Positions 29,946 through 41,200 of a stretch of DNA of 64,000 bases are shown piece by piece; the stretch's first letter is position 1, and every line of letters starts with the position of its first letter. The stretch spans positions 434,001-498,000 of the forward strand of contig JAUIDI010000002.1 of assembly GCA_030428705.1 (NCBI GenBank), read 5' to 3'. A model generated the notes under the pieces. It worked only from the letters and a program-made list of their open reading frames with translations. It made no database searches and was not told where the DNA came from. Source of the DNA: Bacteroidia bacterium (GTDB lineage: Bacteria; Bacteroidota; Bacteroidia; Flavobacteriales; Flavobacteriaceae). The position numbers were made by a program, and so were the translations under genes.

Positions 29946-31236
29946 TATATCGTCTTATAACACCTGAATACACATCCTTCCAGTCGATTTTATGGTCACC
30001 GCCCAATAATTCGTTTGAAAAAACGGTCACGAACTTACCGTTTACTTTTTTTATCCGGCGATACAGCAAATCGATTTTTTCGAATAACGCCTCCTTGCTC
30101 TTAAAATTGGTCAACGCATAATCATGAATGGCAAATGGATGTACCCGAATCGGTTGTCGCGCCTCAAGATTAATATCATAAAAATGGAACGGGTAACTTG
30201 TACCGGCGCGGAAACCCAACTCGTGGGTGTAGCCCATGGTATAGTCGTCCGAAAATTCCGCATCCACCAACTCACGATAGGTATCAGGGGCATCGACCCG
30301 ATTATACCGCATTCTACAATTGTTTATGGGTCGGTTGATTACATTCGACAGTCCATTTTTTTCATTCTTCAAAAGGGCAAGATCATCGAACGAACTGTAC
30401 GATGCCGCTAATCCCACAACACTGTAATCGGCAATGTATTTGATAAGAAACCTGAACTTATTGTGGTTCGGCGAAACATTTTTATCATAGGTAGAATATG
30501 TGGCGAATTGAAAAAAGAACAGGCTTTTGGTATTGTTTTGTTTATGCTGACCGACCAACCACTCGAAATTATCATAGGGATCCTTGCTTGAATCGAACCA
30601 TACCGTCACACGGCGCGCGACCCGTTTTAACTTGAAATTGCCAAGATCCAATAGAAATCCTCCCAAACTTCTGGTGAAACCTCTATGCGCATAGCAGTGG
30701 GAGGTCGTCACGTCGATGATAGAGGTATAAGAATAAGTTCTCTTTTTATGTATTAGTTCAGGAAATCGACTTTTCAAGGCCTCCAGCAACTTCGTTACCC
30801 AAATATCCACGACCGGTAATTGCAAAAAGTCATTTTGATAGGCTATACTGTCTTTTGGTGAAAATCGGCCATGGATATCCTTTACATGGGGCAAATATTC
30901 TTCATACCGACTCAAAAGATAAAAACTCGCCGAGAAAATATCATAGGGAATATTACTTCGCTCGCCCGTTACAAAGAAACAGGGCACCTCATCCCAATGC
31001 CCCACTGTAACTTGAAGGTCATTGATTCCTTGTTCGAATAAAAGATCGTTACTGCGTACGAAGAATTCATTCTGAAGTGGTTGTTTCGTATAGGTTATTT
31101 TCGGACCCGAATGCTTGATAAAATCTTCCACTTTGGTCGAAAATGTCAGTTCAATACCCAGCATACGCGAAAAAATGTGCTTCATGATATAGCTGAAGCG
31201 GGGCGTAATTTTATGGGTATAGACTAGTAACATCAA
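29938..31236 (-). CDS. Polysaccharide deacetylase-family protein (DUF7033-like N-terminus)
   Basis: YDIFSASFYLLSRYEEYLPHVKDIHGRFSPKDSIAYQNDFLQLPVVDIW; ELGFRAGTSYPFHFYD. Confidence 0.8.
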   Translation of the reverse strand: MMLLVYTHKITPRFSYIMKHIFSRMLGIELTFSTKVEDFIKHSGPKITYTKQPLQNEFFVRSNDLLFEQGINDLQVTVGHWDEVPCFFVTGERSNIPYDIFSASFYLLSRYEEYLPHVKDIHGRFSPKDSIAYQNDFLQLPVVDIWVTKLLEALKSRFPELIHKKRTYSYTSIIDVTTSHCYAHRGFTRSLGGFLLDLGNFKLKRVARRVTVWFDSSKDPYDNFEWLVGQHKQNNTKSLFFFQFATYSTYDKNVSPNHNKFRFLIKYIADYSVVGLAASYSSFDDLALLKNEKNGLSNVINRPINNCRMRYNRVDAPDTYRELVDAEFSDDYTMGYTHELGFRAGTSYPFHFYDINLEARQPIRVHPFAIHDYALTNFKSKEALFEKIDLLYRRIKKVNGKFVTVFSNELLGGDHKIDWKDVYSGVIRRYNV

Positions 31237-31931
31237 AGCATTGTGTTATCGGCAAAACTAAAATAATCCTTTTGGGTAATGATTAGATGGTCCAAAACTT
31301 TTATATCAAGGGCCGCGGCCGCCGACCTTAACTTTTCCGTTACTCTTTTGTCCTCGGTACTTGGTTTTAATGTACCCGATGGGTGGTTATGTGCCAAAAT
31401 CAATCCTACCGCTCCCAATTCAAGGGCTTGCCTCATAACTATGCGAACATCGACCAAAGTGCCCGTAAGGCCTCCTTTGCTCAATTGGTTCGTCTGCAAT
31501 ATCTTATTGGCATTGTTCAGATACACGATCCAGAATTCTTCATGGGGCAACTCGCCAATTATCGGTCTCAAAAGTTCAAATGCATCGCGACTGCTCGAAA
31601 TTTTGGCGATTTTGGACTCGCCAGCTCCCCTCCTTCGTCGGCCTATTTCCAAGGCCGCGGCAATGGTAACCGCCTTGGCCTCGCCTATTCCCTTAAACTG
31701 CATCAATTGTCTAATGGAAAGTTTGCCCAACTCGTTCAAATCGTTGTCGACCGAGGCAAGAATTCGTTTTGAAAGCTCGACAGCACTTTCGTTGCGACTT
31801 CCCGAGCCTATGAGTATGGCAATCAGTTCGGCATCGGACAGGACCGACTTTCCTTTGCGGACCAATTTTTCCCTTGGCTTGTCATCGTCGGACCAATGCT
31901 TGATGGAGAAAGAAGCCGTTTTTTCGTGCAT
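31233..31931 (-). CDS. radC: DNA repair protein RadC (JAB/MPN domain)
   Basis: RPREKLVRKG-like start; HNHPSGTLKPSTEDKRVTEKL; HxHx7SxxD metal site. Confidence 0.95.
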   Translation of the reverse strand: MHEKTASFSIKHWSDDDKPREKLVRKGKSVLSDAELIAILIGSGSRNESAVELSKRILASVDNDLNELGKLSIRQLMQFKGIGEAKAVTIAAALEIGRRRRGAGESKIAKISSSRDAFELLRPIIGELPHEEFWIVYLNNANKILQTNQLSKGGLTGTLVDVRIVMRQALELGAVGLILAHNHPSGTLKPSTEDKRVTEKLRSAAAALDIKVLDHLIITQKDYFSFADNTML

Positions 31932-32007
31932 TCGCTAAAGATAACAAAGAACTCTTTTATGCGTCAGTTTTGTCGTAAATTTCGGAACCGAAATTAATTT
32001 CAGTACA

Positions 32008-32631
32008 ATGAAATACCCACCAAAACATCACCAAGAGACAAGTTTTGAAAATGTACTTGAAGTGGTCAAAAATTACCCCTTTGCCACTTTGATCACGGTA
32101 CAAGAAGATGCACCTCTTATTACCCATATTCCAATGGTTTACGAAACGGATGGAAGCAAGTACGGAAAATTGGTGGCCCATATCGACAAATTCAATCCGC
32201 AGGTCAGGACTTTGACCGATGGGGCGCTTACAACTTCTGTTTTCCAAGGTCCCGATTGTTATATTTCCCCAGCCACCTACAGTACCAAACAGTTGCCTAC
32301 CTGGAACTACATTTTCGCCCATTTAAAAGGAAAAGTAAAGTTGTTGAAAGACAAAGAGGCGGTTAAAAGAACGATGGTGCGAATGACTTCATTTTTGGAG
32401 GGAAGCAATCCAAGATTTTCGCTTTCACTCGATAATCCCAGAATGGATGCCCTTGTCGATTACATCATCGGATTCGAAATTGAGATTACCCAATGGGAAG
32501 GAAAATTCAAGTTCTCACAGGACAAACACCCGCGAGATCAACAACTGGCCAAGGCCGAACTCATCAAAAGCCAAAAAAAGGACGTTTCGGAATTCGTGGA
32601 GCGAATTTTCGAAAACCATAAAAATGCTTAA
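32008..32631 (+). CDS. FMN-binding negative transcriptional regulator, PaiB family
   Basis: MKYPPKHHQETSFENVLEVVKNYPFATLIT...HIPMVYE; WNYIFAHLKG. Confidence 0.88.
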   Translation: MKYPPKHHQETSFENVLEVVKNYPFATLITVQEDAPLITHIPMVYETDGSKYGKLVAHIDKFNPQVRTLTDGALTTSVFQGPDCYISPATYSTKQLPTWNYIFAHLKGKVKLLKDKEAVKRTMVRMTSFLEGSNPRFSLSLDNPRMDALVDYIIGFEIEITQWEGKFKFSQDKHPRDQQLAKAELIKSQKKDVSEFVERIFENHKNA

Positions 32632-32828
32632 AAACCGGGTTTGTAATCCGCTGTAGCGTTCAAATCCTCGTCAGGAAGTACTTCAGGATGTTCGATATGC
32701 TCACGGGTATCATTGACCGATCTCGATTCTTCAAGAATCACATTCGACATGCCCAACATAAAGGCTATCAAAATAAGTGACATCCTCCGTCGCCACCAAA
32801 ACCATATTTTCTTGAACAAAACGTTCAT
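32628..32828 (-). CDS. Small single-pass membrane protein, conserved hypothetical
   Basis: 66 aa; MNVLFKKIWFWWRRRMSLILIAFMLGMSNVI: TM then acidic tail; fills the space between convergent genes. Confidence 0.55.
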   Translation of the reverse strand: MNVLFKKIWFWWRRRMSLILIAFMLGMSNVILEESRSVNDTREHIEHPEVLPDEDLNATADYKPGF

Positions 32829-32913
32829 ATGCGTGCTTAAATTCCATGAATAGGCTACAATTTACGTACCCCACTTTGAAAGTCTGACACATTTGCAGGT
32901 ATACTACTCTGAA

Positions 32914-34275
32914 TCAATCCTCTACATTTCGTCTTAGTTCGGCCAGATCCAAGCCACCGTAATTGCCGGAACTCATCATAAGCAATACGGAGTCTTTAAA
33001 ATCTTGCTCGAAAACAAAATCCTTAAAAGCGGGTGCGTCCGTAAAAATCTTGAGGTCGTTTCGTTTGAAGGCCTCCGAAATCTGTGATGGGGTAACTTCC
33101 TTCAGTTTCTTAATGGCAACCGATTCGGGTAGATAGAATACGGCCGTCGTATCCGCGGCATCCAAGGCTCCTCCATATTCCTTTAAAAATTTGGGGTTAA
33201 AGCTACTATAGGTGTGAAGTTCCAAACAGGCAATCAATTTTCTCTCTGGATATTGCTCCTTTACCGCCTTAGTTGTTGCGGCTACTTTACTAGGCGAATG
33301 TGCAAAATCTTTATAAACGATACACGAAGATGATTCAGCAATTTTTTCCAAGCGCTTTGCTGCTCCCTTAAAAGAAGCAATAGCTTCATAAAAATCATCT
33401 TCATCGACCCCAATATTTTGACAGACCCACTTGGCCCCGGCCAGATTGTTCAGGTTATGCTCGCCGAAAACTGCAATGGGCATTGGACCTTCAGGGGTAT
33501 CTAAAAGTGTTTGTCCGTTCACAACCGAATACTCCGGGGTTCGGTAGGGCAATTTTCTAATGGAATTTTCGGAGGCCTCGACCACTTTTTTTACTTCGAG
33601 GTCTTCTTCATTGTAGGTGATACTTCCGCCCTTTACGATACTATCCACAAAAATCTGGAACTGCTCTACATAGTTCTCGAATGTCGGAAAGACGTTGATA
33701 TGATCCCAGGCAATACCGCTCAGCAATGCGATATTGGGTCTGTACAAATGAAATTTCGGACGCCTATCGATGGGCGAAGAGAGATATTCATCACCTTCCA
33801 AAACAATAAAATCGTTCGCTTCGGTCAAATGCACCATGCGGTCAAACCCTTCCAATTGCGCCCCGACCAAATAATCGACTTCGCGATTATGGTAGTTCAA
33901 AACATGCAATATCATAGAGGTAATGGTGGTCTTGCCATGGCTGCCCCCGATGACGACCCGAGTCTTGTTTTTTGATTGTTCGTACAAAAATTCAGGATAC
34001 GAATATATTTTCACACCCAGTTCTTGTGCCTTCAATAATTCGGGATTATCGGGTTTGGCATGCATTCCAAGAATTACAGCGTCTAAATCGGATGTTATCT
34101 TTTCAGGAAACCAGCCAAATTCGTTGGGCAATAATCCTTTGGCAGCTAAGCGCGATTTCGAAGGCTCGAAGATAACATCGTCACTCCCGCTAATCGTATA
34201 CCCTTTGTGCTCAAGTGCCAAGGCCAGATTGTGCATGGCACTACCCCCAATGGCTATAAAATGGATTTTCATCAA
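32914..34275 (-). CDS. mpl: UDP-N-acetylmuramate:L-alanyl-gamma-D-glutamyl-meso-diaminopimelate ligase
   Basis: MKIHFIAIGGSAMHNLALALEHKGYTISGSDD; GSHGKTTITSMI; Mur ligase fold. Confidence 0.92.
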   Translation of the reverse strand: MMKIHFIAIGGSAMHNLALALEHKGYTISGSDDVIFEPSKSRLAAKGLLPNEFGWFPEKITSDLDAVILGMHAKPDNPELLKAQELGVKIYSYPEFLYEQSKNKTRVVIGGSHGKTTITSMILHVLNYHNREVDYLVGAQLEGFDRMVHLTEANDFIVLEGDEYLSSPIDRRPKFHLYRPNIALLSGIAWDHINVFPTFENYVEQFQIFVDSIVKGGSITYNEEDLEVKKVVEASENSIRKLPYRTPEYSVVNGQTLLDTPEGPMPIAVFGEHNLNNLAGAKWVCQNIGVDEDDFYEAIASFKGAAKRLEKIAESSSCIVYKDFAHSPSKVAATTKAVKEQYPERKLIACLELHTYSSFNPKFLKEYGGALDAADTTAVFYLPESVAIKKLKEVTPSQISEAFKRNDLKIFTDAPAFKDFVFEQDFKDSVLLMMSSGNYGGLDLAELRRNVED

Positions 34276-34359
34276 ATCGTTTTAAAGCCCAAAGATAGGG
34301 ATTGAACAGGGTATCGAAAACCAATACTTTATGATTATCTTAGTTTGGAAAACCAGAAG

Positions 34360-35145
34360 ATGAACATATCCCTAAAAAATAAAAAAGCCCTTGTCGGCGG
34401 AAGCAGTGGCGGTATTGGAAAAGCGATTGCCGAACAGTTGGCCGAAAGTGGTGCAAGTGTCACCTTGATGGCAAGGAGCGAGGACAAATTGAAAACCATT
34501 GTCTCCGGACTCCCTACCGATCAGGGGCAAAGCCATCAGTTTTTAGTCGTCGATTTTACCGATTTCGAAGAGTATAAAAAAATAATAGCAAAGTATTTCG
34601 AAAATAATTCCTTGGATATTCTCGTGAACAACACGCAAGGCCCTTCCGCCGGCAATGCCTTGGAAAAGCAGACCGAGGATTACCAACAGGCTTTCGAACT
34701 GCTCTTTAAAACGGTCGTTTTTACGACGGAACTGGCTTTGAAACACATGCGACAAAACAAATGGGGGCGAATCATCAATGTGGCCTCGATCTCGGTCAAG
34801 GAACCACTTTCGTATCTAGCACTTTCGAACACTATCCGTGCAGCCGTCGTTACCTGGGCCAAAAGTCTAGCTACCGATGTCGGCAAAGACCAAATTACCG
34901 TGAACAGCATTTTGACCGGTTATTTCGATACGGATCGCATTGCCCAACTCAATGCCAAAAAAGCGGAACAATTGGGTATTCCGCAAAAGGAAGTTCGTAC
35001 GGAAATGGAGTCGAAAGTACCGTTACAGCGCATCGGAGACCCTAGGGAATACGGGTATTTAACGACGTTTTTAGCCTCTGACAAGGCCGCTTATATCACG
35101 GGAACACAGATTCCGATCGACGGGGGACTATTAAAGTCTCTATAA
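34360..35145 (+). CDS. SDR-family oxidoreductase
   Basis: ALVGGSSGGIGKAIAEQLAESGA; NxS...catalytic region with S/Y replaced context; track ORF starts at TTG 34345. Confidence 0.88.
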   Translation: MNISLKNKKALVGGSSGGIGKAIAEQLAESGASVTLMARSEDKLKTIVSGLPTDQGQSHQFLVVDFTDFEEYKKIIAKYFENNSLDILVNNTQGPSAGNALEKQTEDYQQAFELLFKTVVFTTELALKHMRQNKWGRIINVASISVKEPLSYLALSNTIRAAVVTWAKSLATDVGKDQITVNSILTGYFDTDRIAQLNAKKAEQLGIPQKEVRTEMESKVPLQRIGDPREYGYLTTFLASDKAAYITGTQIPIDGGLLKSL

Positions 35146-35232
35146 TACTTTCCCTAATCCAAAACGCCCTTTTACTCGGTTTCGATTGTCATTAAAATTA
35201 ATTGGAATCATATTTGTGTCGTAAATTTAATT

Positions 35233-38200
35233 ATGATGAAAAACCGAATCGCCTTAATATTCATTATTGGCCTCTGCCTTAGGGTTTCCTCCCAGCAAAT
35301 ATACCCTACGTACTCCAATGCATGGCAAAAAGTCTATATGTATGAAGTGCAGTCATTACCGAAATCAGCATTGGCCGAAGTTGAAAAAATATTTGAACTG
35401 GCCAACAAAGACAATAATGCCCCACAACTGGTAAAGACCCTTATCTACAAGTCAAAATTCGCTTTGACGCTTGAAGAAAACACCCAACTAAAGGTCGTTG
35501 AGACAATTAAACATGAAATCGCACGCACCGAATTTCCGGCCAAAAATGTTCTGGAAAGTGTTTTGGCCAATATTTACTGGCAATATTTTCAACAGAACCG
35601 TTGGAAAATCTATAATCGAACAAAAACCAAAGAAAAGGTACATGCCGAAGATTTCAGAACATGGGACTTGCAGACCCTTTTTCAAGAAGCCCAACTGCAC
35701 TATCAAAATTCATTAGTTGATATTGACAAACTTCAAAAAAGCGATCTACGGGCTTTCAATGCAATATTGACAACGCAAAGGAATTCGAAAAAATATCGCC
35801 CGACCGTTTTTGATTTTTTAGCACACCGCGCCATTGACTTCTATAAAAACGAAGAAGCCGGTCTTACCCGACCTTCGTATAAATTTGAAATCTCAAATTC
35901 AACCCTGTTATGCGGTAATTTAGATTTCTTGGAAACCGAGATCGTTACTAAGGACAGTCTATCACAACACCTCTCGGCGTTGAAATTATACAAAGAGCTA
36001 ACCAAGTTCCACAGCAAGGACAAAGATCCTACTGCATTGATCGATATAACCCTAAATAGATTGGGTTTTGTGAACGCAAATGCAGTTTTCGAGAACAGAC
36101 GGTCAATTTACTTAGGAACACTTTTCGAATTAAAAGAAGCCTATAAAGCCCACGAAGTTAGTACGGAAATCGATTATGTAATAGCTTCTTTTTTAGATGG
36201 GCAGGCCAATGAGTATGTTCCATTGACCAAAACGGAGAACCGCTTTAAAAGAAAAGAAGCAATAAGAATTTGTGAGGAAGCGATTAAAAATTTCCCGAAT
36301 TCGATAGGGTCCGAAAAATGCGAGGCCCTCAAAACCCGAATCGAACAAAAACAATTAAACATACGCATCGAAAAATTCGTTCCGATCAATACACCGTCAA
36401 GAATTCTGGTCAACTACAAAAATCTGGACAAACTTTATTTTAAGGCCTATAAAATTAGTGAAACTCAAAAATCCAGATTTCATAAGATATATAACGACTC
36501 AATCCGTACCGCCTTTGTTTCAAAACTTGAACAGGTAAAAACCTGGCAAGTTTCCTTGACAAACGAGCAGGATTTTCAAAACCATACTACCGAAGTGTTA
36601 CTTCCACCTCTACGACATGGTAATTTTTTGATTGTTGCCACCATGGAAGATGATGTACCGGAAAGTGGTATGATGGCTTTTGGTTTCGCACAAATCACCG
36701 ATTTGGCCTTAGTTCAAAGCAACCAAATTGACAAAAATGTTTACCAAGTAGTTGACCGGAATACAGGTAAACCGATTGCAAAGGCAAGGGTCAACCTAAA
36801 GTCGGAAGTTCGCGGTAACAAATTGAACAAAGATTTCATTACAGATAAAAACGGGCAATTTTCGTTTGAAACAAGTAGGTATCATCATAATGTAATGGTC
36901 ACTGTCAAAACTCAGAACGACAAGGCAATTTTTGGCCAACTTTACATCAACGGGCAAAATAGAAATTTCAGTGAAGACAGTGATGAAGAAATCGTTGTAC
37001 GTCCATTCGTATTTACCGATCGTAGTATTTACCGTCCAGGGCAAACGGTATATTTTAAAGTCATCGCCATAAAAAAACAAGGCAAAAAGACCGAAATACT
37101 CCCAAATGAATATATAGAGGTGATTCTTGAAGACCCCAACGAGCAAGATGTTCAAGAACTGAACATAAAGCTTAACGAATTCGGTTCGGCATCGGGTGAA
37201 TTCGTTTTACCGAGTTCAGGGCTGACGGGAACATACAATATTCTCATCGATGAGAGCTATGAGTACGACAGCCAACTTTACGACGACGATGACAATTATT
37301 ATGGCTTTGAAGACTACTTTGGGCATACCATTTCGGTAGAAGAATATAAGCGCCCTAAGTTCGAAACGAAGTTCGAGCCCGTTACCAACACTTATAGGCT
37401 TAATGATAGTATTACTGTAAAAGGCCGGGCAATGGCTTTTGCCGGGAGTACCGTTTCTGATGCTAAGGTTAGTTATAGGGTCATGCGAACGGCCCAATTT
37501 CCAAGATGGTATCACATATGGCCCGAACCTTCGTTTTCTTCAGATGCCCTGGAAATTGTCCATGGTGAAACTAATACGAATGCTTCTGGTGAATTTGAAA
37601 TCGTGTTTAAGGCTATTCCCGACCTGTCCATTAACGAAGAAAACCAACCCACCTTTAACTACACGGTTTTTGCAGATGTCACCGATTTAAACGGTGAGAC
37701 CCGTAGTTCCGAAACATTGGTCAAAGTTGGTTATCATACGTTAAACGCCACTATTTCAGTTGATGACATGATCGATAAGAAATCTTCCGATCATCACTTG
37801 AAAATCAATACCGAAAATCTGAACGGCGCGTTTGTTGCCACCAAGGGAACGATTAGAATCTTCAAATTGAAAGCCTCCGAAAACCCTTTAAGGGTACGCC
37901 CGTGGCAAGTACCCGATTATCAAAATTTCACCGAAGAAGAGTTTCGAAGACTTTTTCCGCACGATGCCTATACCAACGACGAACATGATGAAACCAAATT
38001 GAAAAAAGGCGAACTCGTCTACGAGAGAACATTCGATACTGAAAAATCAAGAGAATACTCCTTAGGGAATATTAAAAAATGGGTATCAGGACTTTATCTA
38101 TCGGAAATCGAATGCAGCGATAAAAACGGACAAAAAGTTAAGGACGAACAACGCTTTACCGTTTTCGCAACCAAAGAAAAGCAAGTTGCCGACAATAAAT

Positions 38201-41200
38201 TGTTCTTTATAAACACCGACAAGGTGATTTATAAGCATGGCGAAACAGTTGAACTTCAAGTCGGTTCTGCGGCCGAAAATGTTACGGTAACGATCGAGGT
38301 CGAAAAAAAGCAAAAAACAACCTCCACGTATTTTGTGCAGTTGAGCAATGAAACCAAGACGCTCAAAATACCGGTGACCGAAAACGATTCGGGCGGTTTT
38401 GGCATCAAGTATCATTTTGTCTGTTACAATAGCTTTAATGCCGGGCAATTGACGGTCATAGTGCCATACGATTCAAATAGACTTTCTATCGAAACGATGA
38501 CTTTCAGGGACAGACTGCAACCGGGTAGCGAGCAAAAATGGAGTTTCAAAATAAAGAACGACAAAAACGATAGGGTTGCCGCCGAGATTCTCGCCGCCAT
38601 GTACGATGCTTCCTTAGGCGGGTTTAAAACACATAGTTGGGCGTTCGACCCCATCCAATGTTATCAGTATTCATTATTTGGCATCAGCAGTGCCCATTAC
38701 AGTTTTGGAGACGTAGGTTTTACGGTTCGTAATTTGCCAAGGAATAACAAAATACTGCCACAACAATTATATGATCATCTGAACTGGTTCGGTTTTAGTT
38801 TTAACAATAACCAATGGGTTAACCGAAACTATTTGTCAAAGGTTGAAAGGCCGCGTCATGAATCCCGAAGTTCTTACGACAAAACCGTTTCCGGGGTGGT
38901 CACGGATGCCGATAATTTGCCATTGCCCGGTGTAAACGTGTTAATAGAAGGAACGACTTTTGGTACCACTACCGATTTCGACGGTTACTATTCCATCAAT
39001 GTAAAAAGTGACGATAAATTGATTTTTAGTTATATCGGCTTTAACTCGACCGAAGTCGATATAGATGATGGTAAAACCGTGAACGTGCAACTAGAAGAAG
39101 ATACCGCAAGGTTAGATGAAGTCGTTGTGGTCGGATATGCAACGGAAACCAAAAGAGCTATGACCAGTACTGTTACCAGTATCATTTCAGAAGAAATTTC
39201 GGAAGATAATGACATTGGCCAAGTTTTGGCCGGCAAAGTGGCCGGAGTAGAAATTGTTCGGGACGATAGCGTATCGGACGAAGATTCTTCAATTGTTATC
39301 AGAGGGTTAAGTTCAATATCGAATTTGAACAACCCGCTGTTTGTGGTCGATGGCACCATAGTAGAAGATTTTAATATTACCAGTGCCGACGTGCTTGACA
39401 TCAGTATTTTAAAAGATGAAGCCGCTACGGCATTATATGGTGCAAAGGCCGTTAATGGTGTTGTTATTATTTTGACCAGGTCGGGACAAGCCAAACTCGA
39501 TGCCGAACTATCTAAAATTCAGGCACGTAAAAACTTACGGGAAACTGCGTTCTTCTATCCCCATCTTCTAACGGATGAAGATGGTAACGTCAGTTTTGAG
39601 TTTACCGTGCCCGAGGCCTTGACCCGATGGAACCTCCAATTGCTGGCACACACTAAGAATTTGAAATCGACCTCAAAAACCTTATCTGCGGTTACCCAAA
39701 AAGAATTGATGGTCATACCGAACGTACCTCGTTTTTTACGGGAAGGTGATGAAATCGTTATCAGTACCAAAATTGCCAACCTCAGCAGCAAAAAACTATC
39801 GGGCACAGCTCGATTAGAACTCATCGATGCCATTGATGGTAGCGACGTTACGAAACAATTACTAATTTCTCCTTCTTCGGGAGAACCGGAGCGGGTCTTT
39901 ACAGTAGACTCCCTCAATAACACCCAGGTCTCCTGGCGATTGAAAATCGTAGAGGGAATTCAGACCGTGCAATACAAAATCATTGCAAAAGCTGGAGACT
40001 TCAGTGATGGGGAACAAAACCTGCTTCCAGTGTTGATCAATCGCATGTTGGTCACCGAAACCTTGCCGATGTGGGTACGAAGCGACCAGACAAAGACCTT
40101 CACACTCGACAAGTTGAAAAATGTTTCCTCGAAAAGCTTGAAGCATCATAAGTTAGCTTTGGAAATGACCTCGAACCCCGCTTGGTATGCGGTGCAGGCC
40201 CTTCCCTATTTGATGGAATATCCGTATGACTGTAACGAGCAAATCTTTTCAAGATACTATGCCAATAGTTTGGCAAGCCATATCGCCAATTCGAATCCGC
40301 GTATTCAAGAAGTTTTCAATCAATGGCGAAATTCCGATGCACTGTTGAGCGATCTTGAAAAAAACCAAGAACTGAAATCCCTTTTGATCCAAGAAACGCC
40401 CTGGCTTCGCGATGCCCGATCGGAAACCGAGCAGAAAAAGCGTATCGCTCTCTTGTTCGATCTAAACAAGATGAGACATGAGCAACAGAACGCCTTATCC
40501 AAATTAAGGAACAATCAAAAAACCTCCGGAGCTTGGGCCTGGTTTAATGGCGGACCCGACAACCGCTTTATCACGCAACACATCATCACAGGGTTGGGGC
40601 ATTTAAAGAAATTGGCGGTTACATCGAATGCCCCCGAGATGCAATCCGTTATTAAAAAGGCCATTTCGTATTTAGACAATGAATTCGTCAATGAATACGA
40701 GCGTATGAAGCAATATGCCTCGAATATTGACGATGACCATCTAAGCCGAACACAGATCCATTACCTGTATATGCGCAGTTTTTTCAAGGATATTCCTTCG
40801 AGCAAAAAGGTCAAGGAAATTACTGCCTACTATAAAGGCCAAACCCAAAAGTATTGGATGAACAAAGAGTTGTATTCCAAAGGAATGTTGGCCTTGGTTT
40901 TACATAGAATGGACGATTCGACCACTTCCGGCAAAATATTGAGGTCTTTAAAAGAGAACAGCATAACCTCGGAAGAACTTGGTATGTACTGGAAAGCGAA
41001 TACCGCCTCATTGTATTGGTATCAGGCTCCCATAGAAACCCAGGCGTTGCTGATCGAGGCTTTTCAGGAAATTGAAAACGACACCAAAACCGTTGACAAT
41101 CTTAAAATCTGGTTGCTAAAGAATAAACAGACCAATCAGTGGGAAACGACCAAGGCAACGACGGAAGCCGTATACGCCTTATTACTTCAAGGTAGCGATT

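Noticed and set aside
31279-31938. 219-aa plus-strand ORF opposite radC
   Set aside because: Fully antisense to radC, which has clear catalytic motifs.
38881-39486. A separate truncated SusC pseudogene at the plug module
   Set aside because: The frame is continuous with A2M on both sides and has no internal stop, so an in-frame domain is the better explanation.
39030-39494. 154-aa minus ORF (Ser/Thr-rich) opposite the plug module of A2M
   Set aside because: Simple Ser/Thr/Leu composition expected from the antisense frame; no start context.
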